Shown: positions 26,698 through 35,266 of the stretch, piece by piece
Position numbering within the stretch: position 1 is the first letter of the stretch
How the letters are laid out: every line of letters begins with the position of its first letter
From: Phycisphaerae bacterium
GTDB lineage: Bacteria > Planctomycetota > Phycisphaerae > JAJVII01
Direction of reading: 5' to 3'
Length of the DNA stretch: 64,000 bases
Assembly (NCBI GenBank): GCA_022072085.1
Contig: JAJVII010000041.1
Span: 1-64,000, forward strand
The notes under the pieces: model-generated
Database searches by the model: none
What the model saw: the letters and a program-made list of their open reading frames with translations, nothing else
What the model was told of the DNA's origin: nothing
Position numbers and translations under genes: made by a program

Positions 26698-26726
26698 TTG
26701 ACTTGCCTGTTCAGGCGGGATTTAAT
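26698..26726 (+). promoter_or_regulatory. Promoter for the Hc1-like gene
   Basis: -35 TTGACT (26698-26703), a 17-bp spacer and -10 TTTAAT (26721-26726). The coding start is at 26814. Confidence 0.7.
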
Positions 26727-26813
26727 GGGCACTGCCCGGGGGCGGGTTGGCCGGCCCCGGGCCGGTCAGGCTCCAACGGCCGATCCGGTCCCCTACCGCA
26801 AGGAGGTGCTGGC

Positions 26814-26996
26814 ATGTTCGAGTTTGATAAACTCAAGGAACTGGTCGTCGCGGCTGAGGAAGACATCGCCAAGGCCGAGGGCGGCAACAAGGCCGCAGGC
26901 ACCCGCGCTCGCAAGGCCATGCAGGATATCAAGTCAGCCGCCCAGGACGTTCGTAAGAAGATCCTCGAGTTCCGCGACGCCGGCAGCGAGGCGTAG
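26814..26996 (+). CDS. Hc1-like histone H1 mimic, 60 residues
   Basis: A short basic and acidic helical protein: MFEFDKLKELVVAAEEDIAK, then AEGGNKAAGTRARKAMQDIK, then SAAQDVRKKILEFRDAGSEA. The pattern FDKLKEL...A.....KAAGTRARKAMQ..K..AQ..RK.I is that of Hc1-type (PF07432) nucleoid proteins. Those are widespread as small proteins in Planctomycetota and related to the chlamydial histone H1 mimic. It lacks the long lysine/alanine tail of chlamydial Hc1, so it is the core only. A perfect AGGAGGT (26801-26807) lies 6 nt before the ATG, and a near-consensus promoter sits upstream, so strong expression is likely. The longer upstream reading has no support. Confidence 0.88.
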   Translation: MFEFDKLKELVVAAEEDIAKAEGGNKAAGTRARKAMQDIKSAAQDVRKKILEFRDAGSEA

Positions 26997-27015
26997 CCGA
27001 CTGGATTGCGTCCGG

Positions 27016-27052
27016 GCCGACCAGCCGCCCCCTGGCGGCCTGAGCCGGGTCG
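27016..27052 (+). ncRNA. Hairpin after the Hc1-like gene
   Basis: An inner CCGCC/GGCGG stem (loop CCCT) lies within an outer CCGACC/GGTCGG pair. It sits 20 nt after the Hc1-like stop, with no T-run after it. It could be a 3'-end structure; no known RNA family is recognised. Confidence 0.3.
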
Positions 27053-27119
27053 GTTCCGGGCAATGAACAGATTGTGAAGCGGGTCGCCGTCGGCTGATCG
27101 CCGCGGCGGCCCCCATGTT

Positions 27120-27211
27120 GTGAACGCCGCATGCCCGCCCGTGCGGGACGGTTCCCGCCGGGCCGCCATCCGGGGTCCCGGGTCGGGCAATCGGGCGTTC
27201 ACTCTCTTTTT
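27120..27211 (+). ncRNA. Candidate structured RNA or attenuator ending in a U-run
   Basis: A closing stem GTGAACGCC (27120-27128) / GGCGTTCAC (27194-27202) brackets 65 nt that contain further G+C-rich hairpins (for example CCCG...CGGG). It is followed at once by TCTCTTTTT (27203-27211). The FabZ-like start codon is at 27230. It could terminate the Hc1-like transcript or act as a leader attenuator for the next gene. Confidence 0.45.
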
Positions 27212-27229
27212 CAAGGGACCGGGACGTCC

Positions 27230-27703
27230 ATGCCAGCACAATCCATCGTCGATCTCGCCGCGCTCGACTTCGACCACCCCATCGCCACGATAGAGGGCAT
27301 CCGAAAGGTCAACCCCCATCGCTTCGAGTTCGAGCAGCTCACCGCGATCATCCACGACGATCCGGCGACGCAGACCTTCGCCGCCTATCGCGAGGTCCGC
27401 GAGGACGAGTTCTGGGTCCGCGGCCACATCCCCGGTCGGCCGATCATGCCCGGCGTGCTCATCATCGAGTCGGCGGCCCAGATGTGCAGCTACTTCATCA
27501 AGCAGCGGCTGGAGGACACCCGCTTCGTGGGGTTCGGCGGGGTGGAGGCGGTGAAGTTCCGCGGCCAGGTCATCCCGCCCTCGCGCCTGGTATTCGTGGG
27601 CAAGATGCTGGAGCTTCGTCCGCGCCGGGCCATCTGCGACACGCAGGCCTTCGTCGACGGCAAGATGGTCTTCGAAGGCCGCATCATCGGCATGCCGCTG
27701 TAA
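27230..27703 (+). CDS. FabA/FabZ-like 3-hydroxyacyl-ACP dehydratase
   Basis: 157 residues, one hotdog domain. The catalytic pair is visible: His66 in VRGHIPGRPIMPGVLIIES (GHfPGrPimPGVL is the FabZ/FabA hallmark) and Glu80. It would remove water from 3-hydroxyacyl-ACP in fatty acid elongation. It could also be a polyketide- or hydroxymyristoyl-type relative, because the N-terminal 30 residues (LDFDHPIATIEGIRKVNPHR) extend beyond E. coli FabZ. GGGACG precedes the ATG at 27230. It stands alone; no other fab gene is nearby. Confidence 0.87.
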   Translation: MPAQSIVDLAALDFDHPIATIEGIRKVNPHRFEFEQLTAIIHDDPATQTFAAYREVREDEFWVRGHIPGRPIMPGVLIIESAAQMCSYFIKQRLEDTRFVGFGGVEAVKFRGQVIPPSRLVFVGKMLELRPRRAICDTQAFVDGKMVFEGRIIGMPL

Positions 27704-27758
27704 CACGGCTTCCTTCCCGCCCCGTTCGAAACGCTTGCCGCGCCGTCCGCATGCCTGC

Positions 27759-27785
27759 CCCCGGGTCCCATTGAACCGGGGCCTT
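27759..27785 (+). terminator. Weak hairpin between convergent genes
   Basis: CCCCGG (27759-27764) pairs with CCGGGG (27776-27781) and is followed by CCTT. It lies in the 90-bp gap between the FabZ-like gene and the convergent BNR gene. The T-run is poor. Confidence 0.3.
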
Positions 27786-27793
27786 CTGCGGCA

Positions 27794-29083
27794 TCACTTC
27801 TTCGGCGGCGGCCAGGCCATTAGCGATGTGTGGTAGTCGGTCCAGTAGACGTAGCGGCCGCGCATCCAGAGCACCTGCATCTCGTCGCCGTGGCCGCGGA
27901 CCACGAAGGGGCGGACGTTCTTTTCGCTGTCGGGCCTGGAGTCGGAGGTAATCGCCTCCGACTTCCACGTTGCCCCGCCGTCGGCGGTCTCCCATCGTTC
28001 GATCTCGTGTACGCCTTTGACCTGCCGCGAAAGGAACAGCACACCCGGGTTCGCGGGGTCCAGGGACATGCCGCCGCTGTAGCACCACTCGCGCGGGCCG
28101 TCGATCGAGGCGCCGGCTTCGATGACGTCGTGGCGGACCCACGCGCGGCCGTCAAAGCGGGCGTAGTGGTAGCGGTGCGGGCCGGTCTGGTCGGGGATCG
28201 TTGCGTAGACGAGCACCGGTCGGCCGGCCTTGTCGATGGCGATGTCCCAGATCCACCCGCGGCCGACGGCGTCCTTGGCTGACGCGTCGTAGATCGTGTC
28301 GCCGTCGCCGACCGCGACGGGCATGTCGGCCAGGCCCGCGATCCGCGTGCCGTCGGCTTTCCAGAGCGAGCCCTTGCGGTAGCAGAGGTAGTGGATGCTG
28401 TTGTGGGGCAGGGGGTGCGGGTGGCCGTCGGTGTAGGCGATGTGGATCGTGCCGCGTCCGTCGGAGGCGACCTTGAAGTAGGGGCGGTGTCCCGCGGCGG
28501 CGATCAGCCTGCGGGCCTCCGCCCAGGTCGCGCCGCCGTCGTCGCTGGTCGCATAGGTCGGGTTCCAGTCGCCGCCGCGCCACAGCAGGTAGATGCGGCC
28601 GTTCTCATCGGCCAGTTGCACCGGCGAGGGATAGGTGAAGCCCATGCTGCCGGCGCTGTTGGTCTTCACCTCACGCTCGTCGCTCCAGGCCGACACGTTG
28701 TCCGGCTGCGTGGTCGTGCGGAAGAACATCTGGCGCCCGTTGTGGGCGGAGTAGAAGACCGTCAGGCGGCCGTCGGGGCGCAGCAGCAGCGCCGGGTTGG
28801 CGTGGTCGTCGGCCTGGAGTCGGGGATGGAGCGTGGCGTCGGCCAGGCGCCCGGCGGCGTGGTTCCAGGCCGACACGCGGATGTCGCCGGCGCTGGTGAC
28901 ATAGCCGATGAAGGTGACGTTGCCGTGCCGGAGGGCGCGGGGGTCGGCGAACCAGCACCACGCGCCGTCGTCAGTCACCTGGAACATGCGGGGCTTCTCC
29001 TGCGCGGGCGGAGCGGGGTCGTCGCCACGTGCAACCGGAATCCAGGGCCCCAGCGTCGCCGCGATCAGGAGGATTATTCGCAT
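27794..29083 (-). CDS. Secreted BNR-repeat (sialidase-like fold) protein
   Basis: 429 residues from the ATG at 29083 (complement), with GAGGTG four bases upstream. A signal peptide (MRIILLIAATLGPWIPVARG) is followed by one beta-propeller domain with Asp-box-like turns (SDDGGATW, TADGGATW), of the BNR_4-type group (PF15892). GAWCWFADPRAL and ..NPALLLRPDGRLTVFYSAH.GR are typical of this group in Planctomycetota and Bacteroidota. Members are assumed to act on or bind polysaccharide, but the catalytic residues of true sialidases are not evident. A longer GTG start at 29089 has no ribosome site. Confidence 0.82.
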   Translation of the reverse strand: MRIILLIAATLGPWIPVARGDDPAPPAQEKPRMFQVTDDGAWCWFADPRALRHGNVTFIGYVTSAGDIRVSAWNHAAGRLADATLHPRLQADDHANPALLLRPDGRLTVFYSAHNGRQMFFRTTTQPDNVSAWSDEREVKTNSAGSMGFTYPSPVQLADENGRIYLLWRGGDWNPTYATSDDGGATWAEARRLIAAAGHRPYFKVASDGRGTIHIAYTDGHPHPLPHNSIHYLCYRKGSLWKADGTRIAGLADMPVAVGDGDTIYDASAKDAVGRGWIWDIAIDKAGRPVLVYATIPDQTGPHRYHYARFDGRAWVRHDVIEAGASIDGPREWCYSGGMSLDPANPGVLFLSRQVKGVHEIERWETADGGATWKSEAITSDSRPDSEKNVRPFVVRGHGDEMQVLWMRGRYVYWTDYHTSLMAWPPPKK

Positions 29084-29114
29084 CGTCACCTCGAATTGCC
29101 ACTGGTCGCCTTCG

Positions 29115-30485
29115 TTACTTCGCGGTCAGCTTCGTCCAGAGCTGGTAACGCCCGCGGACGAAGGTCATCTGTAGCGTCTGCCCGGGCGGCACGCCCTTGA
29201 GCGCCTTGCCCAGATCGTCCAGCGAGTTGACCCGCAGCCGGTCCACCTGCACCAGCAGGTCGCCGACCTGGAGGCCGATGCGGTCGGCCTGCGAATTCTC
29301 AGCCATCTGCACGACCATCAGCCCGGCCCCGGGCTGGAGGTTGAATTTGCGGGCGGCGGCCGCGTCAACCTCGCGGACCTTCAGGCCGAAGTGTTCCCAC
29401 AGCAGCGCGTTGCCGTCGGGCTTGGGGGCCGCCAGCAGTTGCACCTTCAGTTCCTGGTTCTTCCCGTCGCGGACGACGGCCAGCCGGCAGGTCTGCCCGG
29501 GCGCCTTGCCCAGCATCATCACGTTGAAGTCCATCAGCGTCGGGCACTCCTTGCCATCGACCGACCGCACGCGGTCGCCGGCGGCCAGTCCGCCCTCGGC
29601 TGCCGGCGTGCCGGCCTTCACCTCGTTGACGGTCAAGCCTTCCTTGGCGTCGGCCAGCGTCGCGCCGAACAGCAGGTCGTTCACCCGGGCGAAGTCCAGC
29701 AGGTAGGCCAGGTCGTCCCGGGCCGTCTGGATCGGGATTGCAAAGCCGATGTTCTGGGCGTCGCCGCGGATCGCGGTGTTCACACCGATCAGTTCGGCGT
29801 TGACGTTCAGCAGCGGCCCGCCGCTGTTGCCCGGGTTGATCGACGCGTCGGTCTGGATCAGCCCCTTGAGCACGAGCTGCTGGCCGAGCTGCACCTCGCG
29901 CTCGACGGCCGACACCACGCCGGTGGTCACCGTATGCGAGTAGCCCAGCGGGTTGCCGATGGCGATGACGGTTTCGCCGATCATCAGGTCGTCGCTGCGG
30001 CCCATGCGGACGTAGGGCAGCGGCTTGGGCGAGTCGATCTTGAGGATCGCCAGGTCGTGGGCCGGGTCGGCGCTGACCAGCCTGGCCTTCACCTGCGTCT
30101 GCTGGCCGAACGTGCAGGTGATTTCGCTCGCCCGGGCGACGACGTGGGCGTTGGTCAGCACGTAGCCGTCAGGATGGATCACGACGCCCGAGCCCAGGCT
30201 GGTGGCCTTGACCGTTCGGCTGAACGGGTCGGGCATGCCGAAGAACCGCTCGAACTCCTCGTCGTTGAAGATGCCCGTGCTCACCTGGACCAGCCGGGTC
30301 GAGGAGATGTTGACGACGGCGTCCTTGACCTGCTCGACGGCGACGACCACCGGCGAGCGGCGGTCGTAGTGGAGCTGCTGGGGCGTGGGAGCCCGGGGCA
30401 GGGGGGCCGGATCGGCTGCCAGGGCCGTGGAGAGAGCGATCAGCATGGCCATCGGGATCAGCCGCAGGGGTTTGCATTCGTTCAT
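29115..30485 (-). CDS. HtrA/Deg-type serine protease with two PDZ domains
   Basis: 456 residues. Signal peptide about 1-23. The trypsin-like domain carries the full triad: His114 (TNAHVV), Asp144 (AHDLAILKI) and Ser221 (NPGNSGGPL). Two PDZ domains follow, about 275-350 (EVKAGTPAAEGGLAAGDRV) and 370-450 (MAENSQADRIGLQVGDLLV). It should degrade or refold damaged proteins in the periplasm. A TCGACC-17 bp-TAGAAT promoter lies upstream. The BNR gene follows 31 bp downstream on the same strand and may be co-transcribed. Confidence 0.92.
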   Translation of the reverse strand: MNECKPLRLIPMAMLIALSTALAADPAPLPRAPTPQQLHYDRRSPVVVAVEQVKDAVVNISSTRLVQVSTGIFNDEEFERFFGMPDPFSRTVKATSLGSGVVIHPDGYVLTNAHVVARASEITCTFGQQTQVKARLVSADPAHDLAILKIDSPKPLPYVRMGRSDDLMIGETVIAIGNPLGYSHTVTTGVVSAVEREVQLGQQLVLKGLIQTDASINPGNSGGPLLNVNAELIGVNTAIRGDAQNIGFAIPIQTARDDLAYLLDFARVNDLLFGATLADAKEGLTVNEVKAGTPAAEGGLAAGDRVRSVDGKECPTLMDFNVMMLGKAPGQTCRLAVVRDGKNQELKVQLLAAPKPDGNALLWEHFGLKVREVDAAAARKFNLQPGAGLMVVQMAENSQADRIGLQVGDLLVQVDRLRVNSLDDLGKALKGVPPGQTLQMTFVRGRYQLWTKLTAK

Positions 30486-30521
30486 CGCGGTTCCTCGTCT
30501 GAATTCGCGGGCGGATTGACT

Positions 30522-30550
30522 ATTCTAAGCGACACCGCGGGCGGGGTCGA
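30522..30550 (-). promoter_or_regulatory. Probable promoter of the HtrA-type gene
   Basis: On the minus strand: TCGACC (30550-30545), a 17-bp spacer and TAGAAT (30527-30522). The start codon is at 30485. Confidence 0.45.
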
Positions 30551-30576
30551 GGATGGGCGCCGTGGTCAGACAGGGC

Positions 30577-31449
30577 CTAGATCTCCAACTCCAGCTTTCG
30601 CTTGGTGTGGTAGTTGCTGCCGACGTTGTGGCATTGGATGTGGCCTTCGCGGATCGTCAGCGGCTGGTGGGTGTGGCCGCAGATCACGTCGGTCACTTTC
30701 GGCTGGGCGAGGCAGGCCTGGCCGAGCAGCTCGCTTCCCATGTACGCGGCGACGAACTGCCAGTTGGCTCCCGGCGGCAGCTCGGGCATCATCCGGGCGA
30801 AGGGCACGTGGTGGATCGCGACCACGATGCGGTCGACTTCGCGGGCGACGGCGTCGAGCTGCGTCGCCAGCTTGTCGGCCAGCATCCGCGTGAATGCCTC
30901 GTCGCCGGCCGGCAGGTTGACGTGGACGCCGTCCATCCAGCGGGCGGTCAGCTCGTGGTGCCCGTCGGTCAGGTCGTCGGCGTTCTCCAGCAGGTCACGA
31001 TGCTCGGTGAAATAGCGGGCTGCGCCCGGCGAAACCTTCCGCCGGTAGAACCGCAGGGGCAGATCCAGCGCCGGGTCGCGGAAACTGTAGTCGTACCAGC
31101 CGACCGTGCCGACGATGGCGACCGGTCCGAGCAGGACCGGCTGGTATTCCAGGCAGGCGAACCCGTGTCGGGCGCCGCGGGCGGGCAGTTCGTCGCGCAG
31201 CAGGGCCAGCGCGTCGGTCGCCCCGCGGCTCCACAGTTCATGGTTGCCGGCGACGAAGAGCTTGCGCCCGGGGAAGCCGCCAAACAGCGCCAGGCACTCC
31301 TCGAAGGGCCCCTTGTCCGCGCCGGCCAGGTCGCCGACCAGCAGCAGCACGTCGCCGCCGCGGGCGACGATGTCGGCAGCCAGGGCTTCGGTCGGCCCGC
31401 GCGACCGGGCGATGTTGTAATGCAGGTCGGCCGTGGCGATCAGTCGCAT
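30577..31449 (-). CDS. Calcineurin-like metallophosphoesterase
   Basis: 290 residues with all metal-binding motifs: DLH (Asp8, His10), GDL (Asp40), GNHE (Asn69-His70), IHHVPF (His213) and GHTH (258-261). It belongs to the dinuclear metallophosphoesterase superfamily (PF00149) and should hydrolyse a phosphoester. The substrate (nucleotide, phospholipid or protein) cannot be told. It is divergent from the ABC ATPase gene at 31571. Confidence 0.87.
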   Translation of the reverse strand: MRLIATADLHYNIARSRGPTEALAADIVARGGDVLLLVGDLAGADKGPFEECLALFGGFPGRKLFVAGNHELWSRGATDALALLRDELPARGARHGFACLEYQPVLLGPVAIVGTVGWYDYSFRDPALDLPLRFYRRKVSPGAARYFTEHRDLLENADDLTDGHHELTARWMDGVHVNLPAGDEAFTRMLADKLATQLDAVAREVDRIVVAIHHVPFARMMPELPPGANWQFVAAYMGSELLGQACLAQPKVTDVICGHTHQPLTIREGHIQCHNVGSNYHTKRKLELEI

Positions 31450-31499
31450 GGGTTGTTCCGAAGACGCGGGCTGACGATTTCCAATCCCGATTCGACCCG

Positions 31500-31528
31500 T
31501 TGCCGGGCGCCGGCGGGGTTATTATAGT
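31500..31528 (+). promoter_or_regulatory. Promoter of the second ABC ATPase/FtsX operon
   Basis: -35 TTGCCG (31500-31505), a 17-bp spacer and -10 TATAGT (31523-31528). Confidence 0.55.
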
Positions 31529-31570
31529 GCAGCTACAGTTGTCCCAGAGCCGCCGGGTTGGATTCTGTGT

Positions 31571-32371
31571 ATGCCTCGGGGCCCAGGAGCCGGCGGTCCG
31601 TTGCCGCATCCGTATTGGAGAGGCCGGCTCATTTCAGAGAAGATCCTGCATATCGAAAACCTGGTCAAGGTCTACGGCAGCGGATCGACCGCGGTCCGGG
31701 CCCTGGACGGGGTGAACCTGGAGGTCCATTCCGGCCGGTTCGTCGCGGTGATGGGCTCGTCGGGTTCGGGCAAGAGCACGCTGCTGCACATGATCGGCGG
31801 GCTGGACCGGCCCAGCGGCGGGCATATTCACATCCGCGGCCAGGAGATCACGAGTCTGAGCGACAGCCAACTCACGCTGTTCCGCCGACGCCACCTGGGC
31901 ATCATCTTCCAGTCGTTCAACCTGCTGCCGATGCTGACGGCTGAGCAGAACATCGCCCTGCCGCTGATGCTGGATGGGCGACCCAAACGCGAGGTCCGCG
32001 CCCGCGTCGCGGAGTTGATGGATATCTGCCGCCTGACCCACCGGGCCGACCACCTGCCCGACGCCCTCTCCGGCGGCGAGCAGCAGCGCGTCGCCATTGC
32101 CCGGGCCCTGATGAACGAGCCGGCCCTGCTGCTGGCCGACGAGCCGACGGGCAACCTGGACTCCAGCACAGCCGAGGCGATCCTCGCGTTCCTGCGGCGG
32201 CTGGTCAGCGACATGAACAAGACCGTCGTGATGGTGACCCACGAGCCCAAGGCTGCGGCGCTCAGCGACGTGCTGGTCGTGCTCCGCGACGGCTGCATCA
32301 TCGAGCGGGCCGATCTGGACGGCAGCGGCGACACGGCCAAGGTGATCGCGCACTACAATCGGGACATGTGA
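31571..32371 (+). CDS. LolD/MacB-type ABC transporter ATP-binding protein
   Basis: ATPase with Walker A GSSGSGKS, Q-loop IFQSFNLLP, signature LSGGEQQR, Walker B LLLADEPTGNLD and switch MVTHEP. It pairs with the FtsX-family permease gene that starts 55 bp after its stop. The start is uncertain. ATG 31571 gives 266 residues but adds about 20 that do not fit the family and has no ribosome site. An in-frame TTG is at 31601. The best ribosome site, GGAGAGG at 31616-31622, stands 8 nt before an ATT codon at 31631. Starting there would give the normal family N-terminus (MSEKILHIENLVKVYGSG). The longest conventional start is listed. Confidence 0.9.
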   Translation: MPRGPGAGGPLPHPYWRGRLISEKILHIENLVKVYGSGSTAVRALDGVNLEVHSGRFVAVMGSSGSGKSTLLHMIGGLDRPSGGHIHIRGQEITSLSDSQLTLFRRRHLGIIFQSFNLLPMLTAEQNIALPLMLDGRPKREVRARVAELMDICRLTHRADHLPDALSGGEQQRVAIARALMNEPALLLADEPTGNLDSSTAEAILAFLRRLVSDMNKTVVMVTHEPKAAALSDVLVVLRDGCIIERADLDGSGDTAKVIAHYNRDM

Positions 32372-32426
32372 AGCGGGCCGGCCGGGGAGGGCTCAGCCTC
32401 CGGCCCCGCAAGTCCTCTGACCGCGA

Positions 32427-35231
32427 ATGACTATGCGCCTGTTCAGGATGTTGGCCAGTGTGGTCCTCGTGGCGACGACGAATCTTCGCGCCCGCTGGGG
32501 CCGCGCGCTGGTGGCGCTGATCGCGGTCATGCTGGGCGTGGCCCTGGTGGCGGGCGTCACGACGGGCTACTCGTCGGCCCGCCAGACGATCCTGGACTGG
32601 AACTACAGTTGGGTCGGCCAGAGCCAGGTGCACATCCAGCCGCTGCCCGGACAGACGGTCGTGGACGCCCTGCCGCAGAAGCTGGCTGACCGCATCGGGG
32701 CCTTGCCCGGCGTCAAGCAGGTAGTAACCCGCCAGAAGAAGAGCCTGACGATCCCCGCGGACCAGTTCCCCCAGGGCCAGGAAAACCAGGTCGTCGACGG
32801 CTACGGCATCCAGGTCGGTGGCGAGGAGAAGGTGCGCCCGTCGGGCCTGAGGCTGGCGGCCGGTCGGCTGCTCGCGCCGGACGGCGGCCACGAGGTGTTG
32901 ATCGAGAAGGCCCTGAGCAAGCGGCTGGGCAAGGGCGTCGGCGACGAACTAGTCATCAAGGGCTTCGGGAGCAACGAGGGAAAGTTCAGGATCGTCGGCG
33001 TGCTCGAGCGGCCGCGGCTGGGGCTGATCTCTCGTCAGGACCTGGACGAGGTCGTCCCGGACCTGGTGATGATGTCGCAGAAGGATCTGGAGGAACTCTG
33101 GCAGGGGTTCTTCCCGATGTTCGGGCCCGGTCCGATCGACCTGGACAGCATCGACGTGGTCCTGACGGCGGCCAGCACCCCCGCGATGCAGGAGGCGGAC
33201 AGGCGGATCGAGGAACTGGCCGACTCGGGGGACAGGGACCTGCGCCTGGCGGTGCGGCACAGCCAGATCGAGCTGGCTGTGGACCGGCTGGATCAGTTGG
33301 ACCGCAACATGCGGCTGTTCCGCCTGCTCAGCCGACTGGTGTCGGTGGTGGCGCTGCTGACGGCCAGCTACATCATCTTCACGACGCTGGGCATGGGGAT
33401 GGTGCAACGGCAGGCGGAACTGGGCATGCTGCGCTGCGTCGGGGCCGGCCGTGTGCAGATCGCGCTGTCGACGGTGGCCGAGGCGGTCCCGATCGCGATC
33501 CTGGGCACGTTGCTGGGGATCGGGCTGGGATTGGGGGCCGCCAAGGGGGTGACGGTCTACTACAGCCAGTTCTTCACCCGGATGGTGGTCAGCCAGCAGG
33601 GGCTGTTCTGGGCGGGCGTGGGCGGAGTGGCGTCGGTGGCGCTGGCGGTGTCGCTGCCGGTCTACCTGGCGACGCGGGTAAGCCCGCTGGCTGCCAGTCG
33701 CCCGCAGTCCAAGGCCATGCCCTTCTCGCTGGACCTGGCAGTGGGGCTGGCGGGGCTGGGGCTGATCGCCCTGTCGTTCTGGCTGCGCTCGACCAAGCTG
33801 CCGTGGGTGCAGACGGAGTTCCAGGCGGCGCTGGTCTACATGACGGTGGGCGTGCCGGTGCTCTTCCTGGGGTATTTCCTGGTGGCGCCGCTGGTGGTGG
33901 CGACGGTCGGCCGGGCGGTAAAATACGTCGCGGCCCTGCTGGTGTGGGTGCGGCCGCAGCTCGTTCACGACCAGATTCAGACCGCCCGCTGGCGCACCGC
34001 GGCCACCTTCTGCGCCCTGATGGTCGGGATCAGCATGCTGGTGAACCTGAGGGTGCACAGCCAGTCGATCATGAAGGGTTGGGAGCTGCCGGCTGACATG
34101 CCGCCCGGATTCATCTTCTTTTATCCCGAGCTGGACCGCTCGCAGTTGGACGAGGTTAAGAGTCTGCCCGATGTGGAGAACCCGCTGCCGATGATGGCGA
34201 TCTGGGCCCGCTACCGGCCGCCGGACGAGAAGGGGGACCACTCCGAGGAGACGCACATCCTGGCCGGTCCGATTCTGGAGATGAGCAAGCTGGTCACGCT
34301 GAATTTTCAGGAAATTCAGGGCGGCCACGACGGCAAGTGGGCGATGGAGGAGTTCGCCAAGGGCGGCGCCATCTTCGCCACGCGGGAATTCGCCGCCCGC
34401 TACAACGTTCGCGCGGGTGACGTGGCGCAGTTCTACCGCGAGCACAACTACCGCGACAAGGCGGTCGGCCTGAGGGTCGTTGCCATCGTCGAGGCGCCTG
34501 CACTGAACATGGCCATCGACTTCCTCAACGTGCGCGACCGCTTCAGCACGGTCGCGTCGGGCTCGGTGGTCTGCTCGATCGTCGACGCTAACCGCGTGCT
34601 GCTCCAGACCGGCGTGCCGGAAACGCAGGCCGGTCCCGTCAACCTGACCGATCCCCGGCTGACGCGCATGCTGTTGTTCGACTTTGCCAAGGGGCGGACG
34701 ACCAAGGACGTCGCCGAGGACCTGGACGCGCTGAACAGCCGGCGGCTGGCCCAGGGCCACGAGGGGATCCACTACTATGCCGGATCGATCCAGGACCTGC
34801 TCCAGATGATCAGCGGTGAGTTCGAAGCGGTGGTCGCCATCCTTCAGAAGATCGCCTTGTGGGCAATGGCGCTGGCGTCGCTGGGCGTGGGGTTCGCGAT
34901 GGCGGCCAACGTCCAGAGCCGCCGCCGCCAGCTGGCCGTTCTGCGGGCGATCGGCATGACCCGCTTCCAACTCGCCCGGCTGGTGCTGGCTGAGGCGGTC
35001 ACAATCGCCCTGATCGGCTCGCTGCTGGGGATCATTCACGGCGTGCACCTGGCGGTGAACGCCAACCACTTCGACAAGCACCTGTTCGGCCTGCCGACCA
35101 AGCTGACGCTCCAGCCGCAGACGATGGCCCTGGCGATCGGCTTCGCGGTGCTCTGCTGCCTGGTGGCGTCGGTCCTGCCGGCGATGCGCGCCGGACGGAC
35201 GAACATCCTGGCTGCCCTGCGGCACGTGTAG
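32427..35231 (+). CDS. FtsX-family ABC permease with two FtsX domains
   Basis: 934 residues. An N-terminal helix (about 20-38, ALVALIAVMLGVALVAGVTT) and a MacB-like periplasmic domain are followed by a first FtsX domain with helices near 300-325, 352-378 and 391-412. Two more helices lie near 433-450 and 467-495. A second periplasmic domain (about 530-780) and a last FtsX domain (helices near 805-830, 855-875, 895-920) complete it. The permease ends with LPAMRAGRTNILAALRHV, typical of the family. With the preceding ATPase it should form a complex that extracts or exports lipids or lipoproteins, or works mechanically. The substrate is unknown. Size and two-module layout match the duplicated DUF214-type permeases. 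Confidence 0.87.
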   Translation: MTMRLFRMLASVVLVATTNLRARWGRALVALIAVMLGVALVAGVTTGYSSARQTILDWNYSWVGQSQVHIQPLPGQTVVDALPQKLADRIGALPGVKQVVTRQKKSLTIPADQFPQGQENQVVDGYGIQVGGEEKVRPSGLRLAAGRLLAPDGGHEVLIEKALSKRLGKGVGDELVIKGFGSNEGKFRIVGVLERPRLGLISRQDLDEVVPDLVMMSQKDLEELWQGFFPMFGPGPIDLDSIDVVLTAASTPAMQEADRRIEELADSGDRDLRLAVRHSQIELAVDRLDQLDRNMRLFRLLSRLVSVVALLTASYIIFTTLGMGMVQRQAELGMLRCVGAGRVQIALSTVAEAVPIAILGTLLGIGLGLGAAKGVTVYYSQFFTRMVVSQQGLFWAGVGGVASVALAVSLPVYLATRVSPLAASRPQSKAMPFSLDLAVGLAGLGLIALSFWLRSTKLPWVQTEFQAALVYMTVGVPVLFLGYFLVAPLVVATVGRAVKYVAALLVWVRPQLVHDQIQTARWRTAATFCALMVGISMLVNLRVHSQSIMKGWELPADMPPGFIFFYPELDRSQLDEVKSLPDVENPLPMMAIWARYRPPDEKGDHSEETHILAGPILEMSKLVTLNFQEIQGGHDGKWAMEEFAKGGAIFATREFAARYNVRAGDVAQFYREHNYRDKAVGLRVVAIVEAPALNMAIDFLNVRDRFSTVASGSVVCSIVDANRVLLQTGVPETQAGPVNLTDPRLTRMLLFDFAKGRTTKDVAEDLDALNSRRLAQGHEGIHYYAGSIQDLLQMISGEFEAVVAILQKIALWAMALASLGVGFAMAANVQSRRRQLAVLRAIGMTRFQLARLVLAEAVTIALIGSLLGIIHGVHLAVNANHFDKHLFGLPTKLTLQPQTMALAIGFAVLCCLVASVLPAMRAGRTNILAALRHV

Positions 35232-35266
35232 CGGCAACGGCTGGTCGGCCGGAAGAGAGGCAACGC

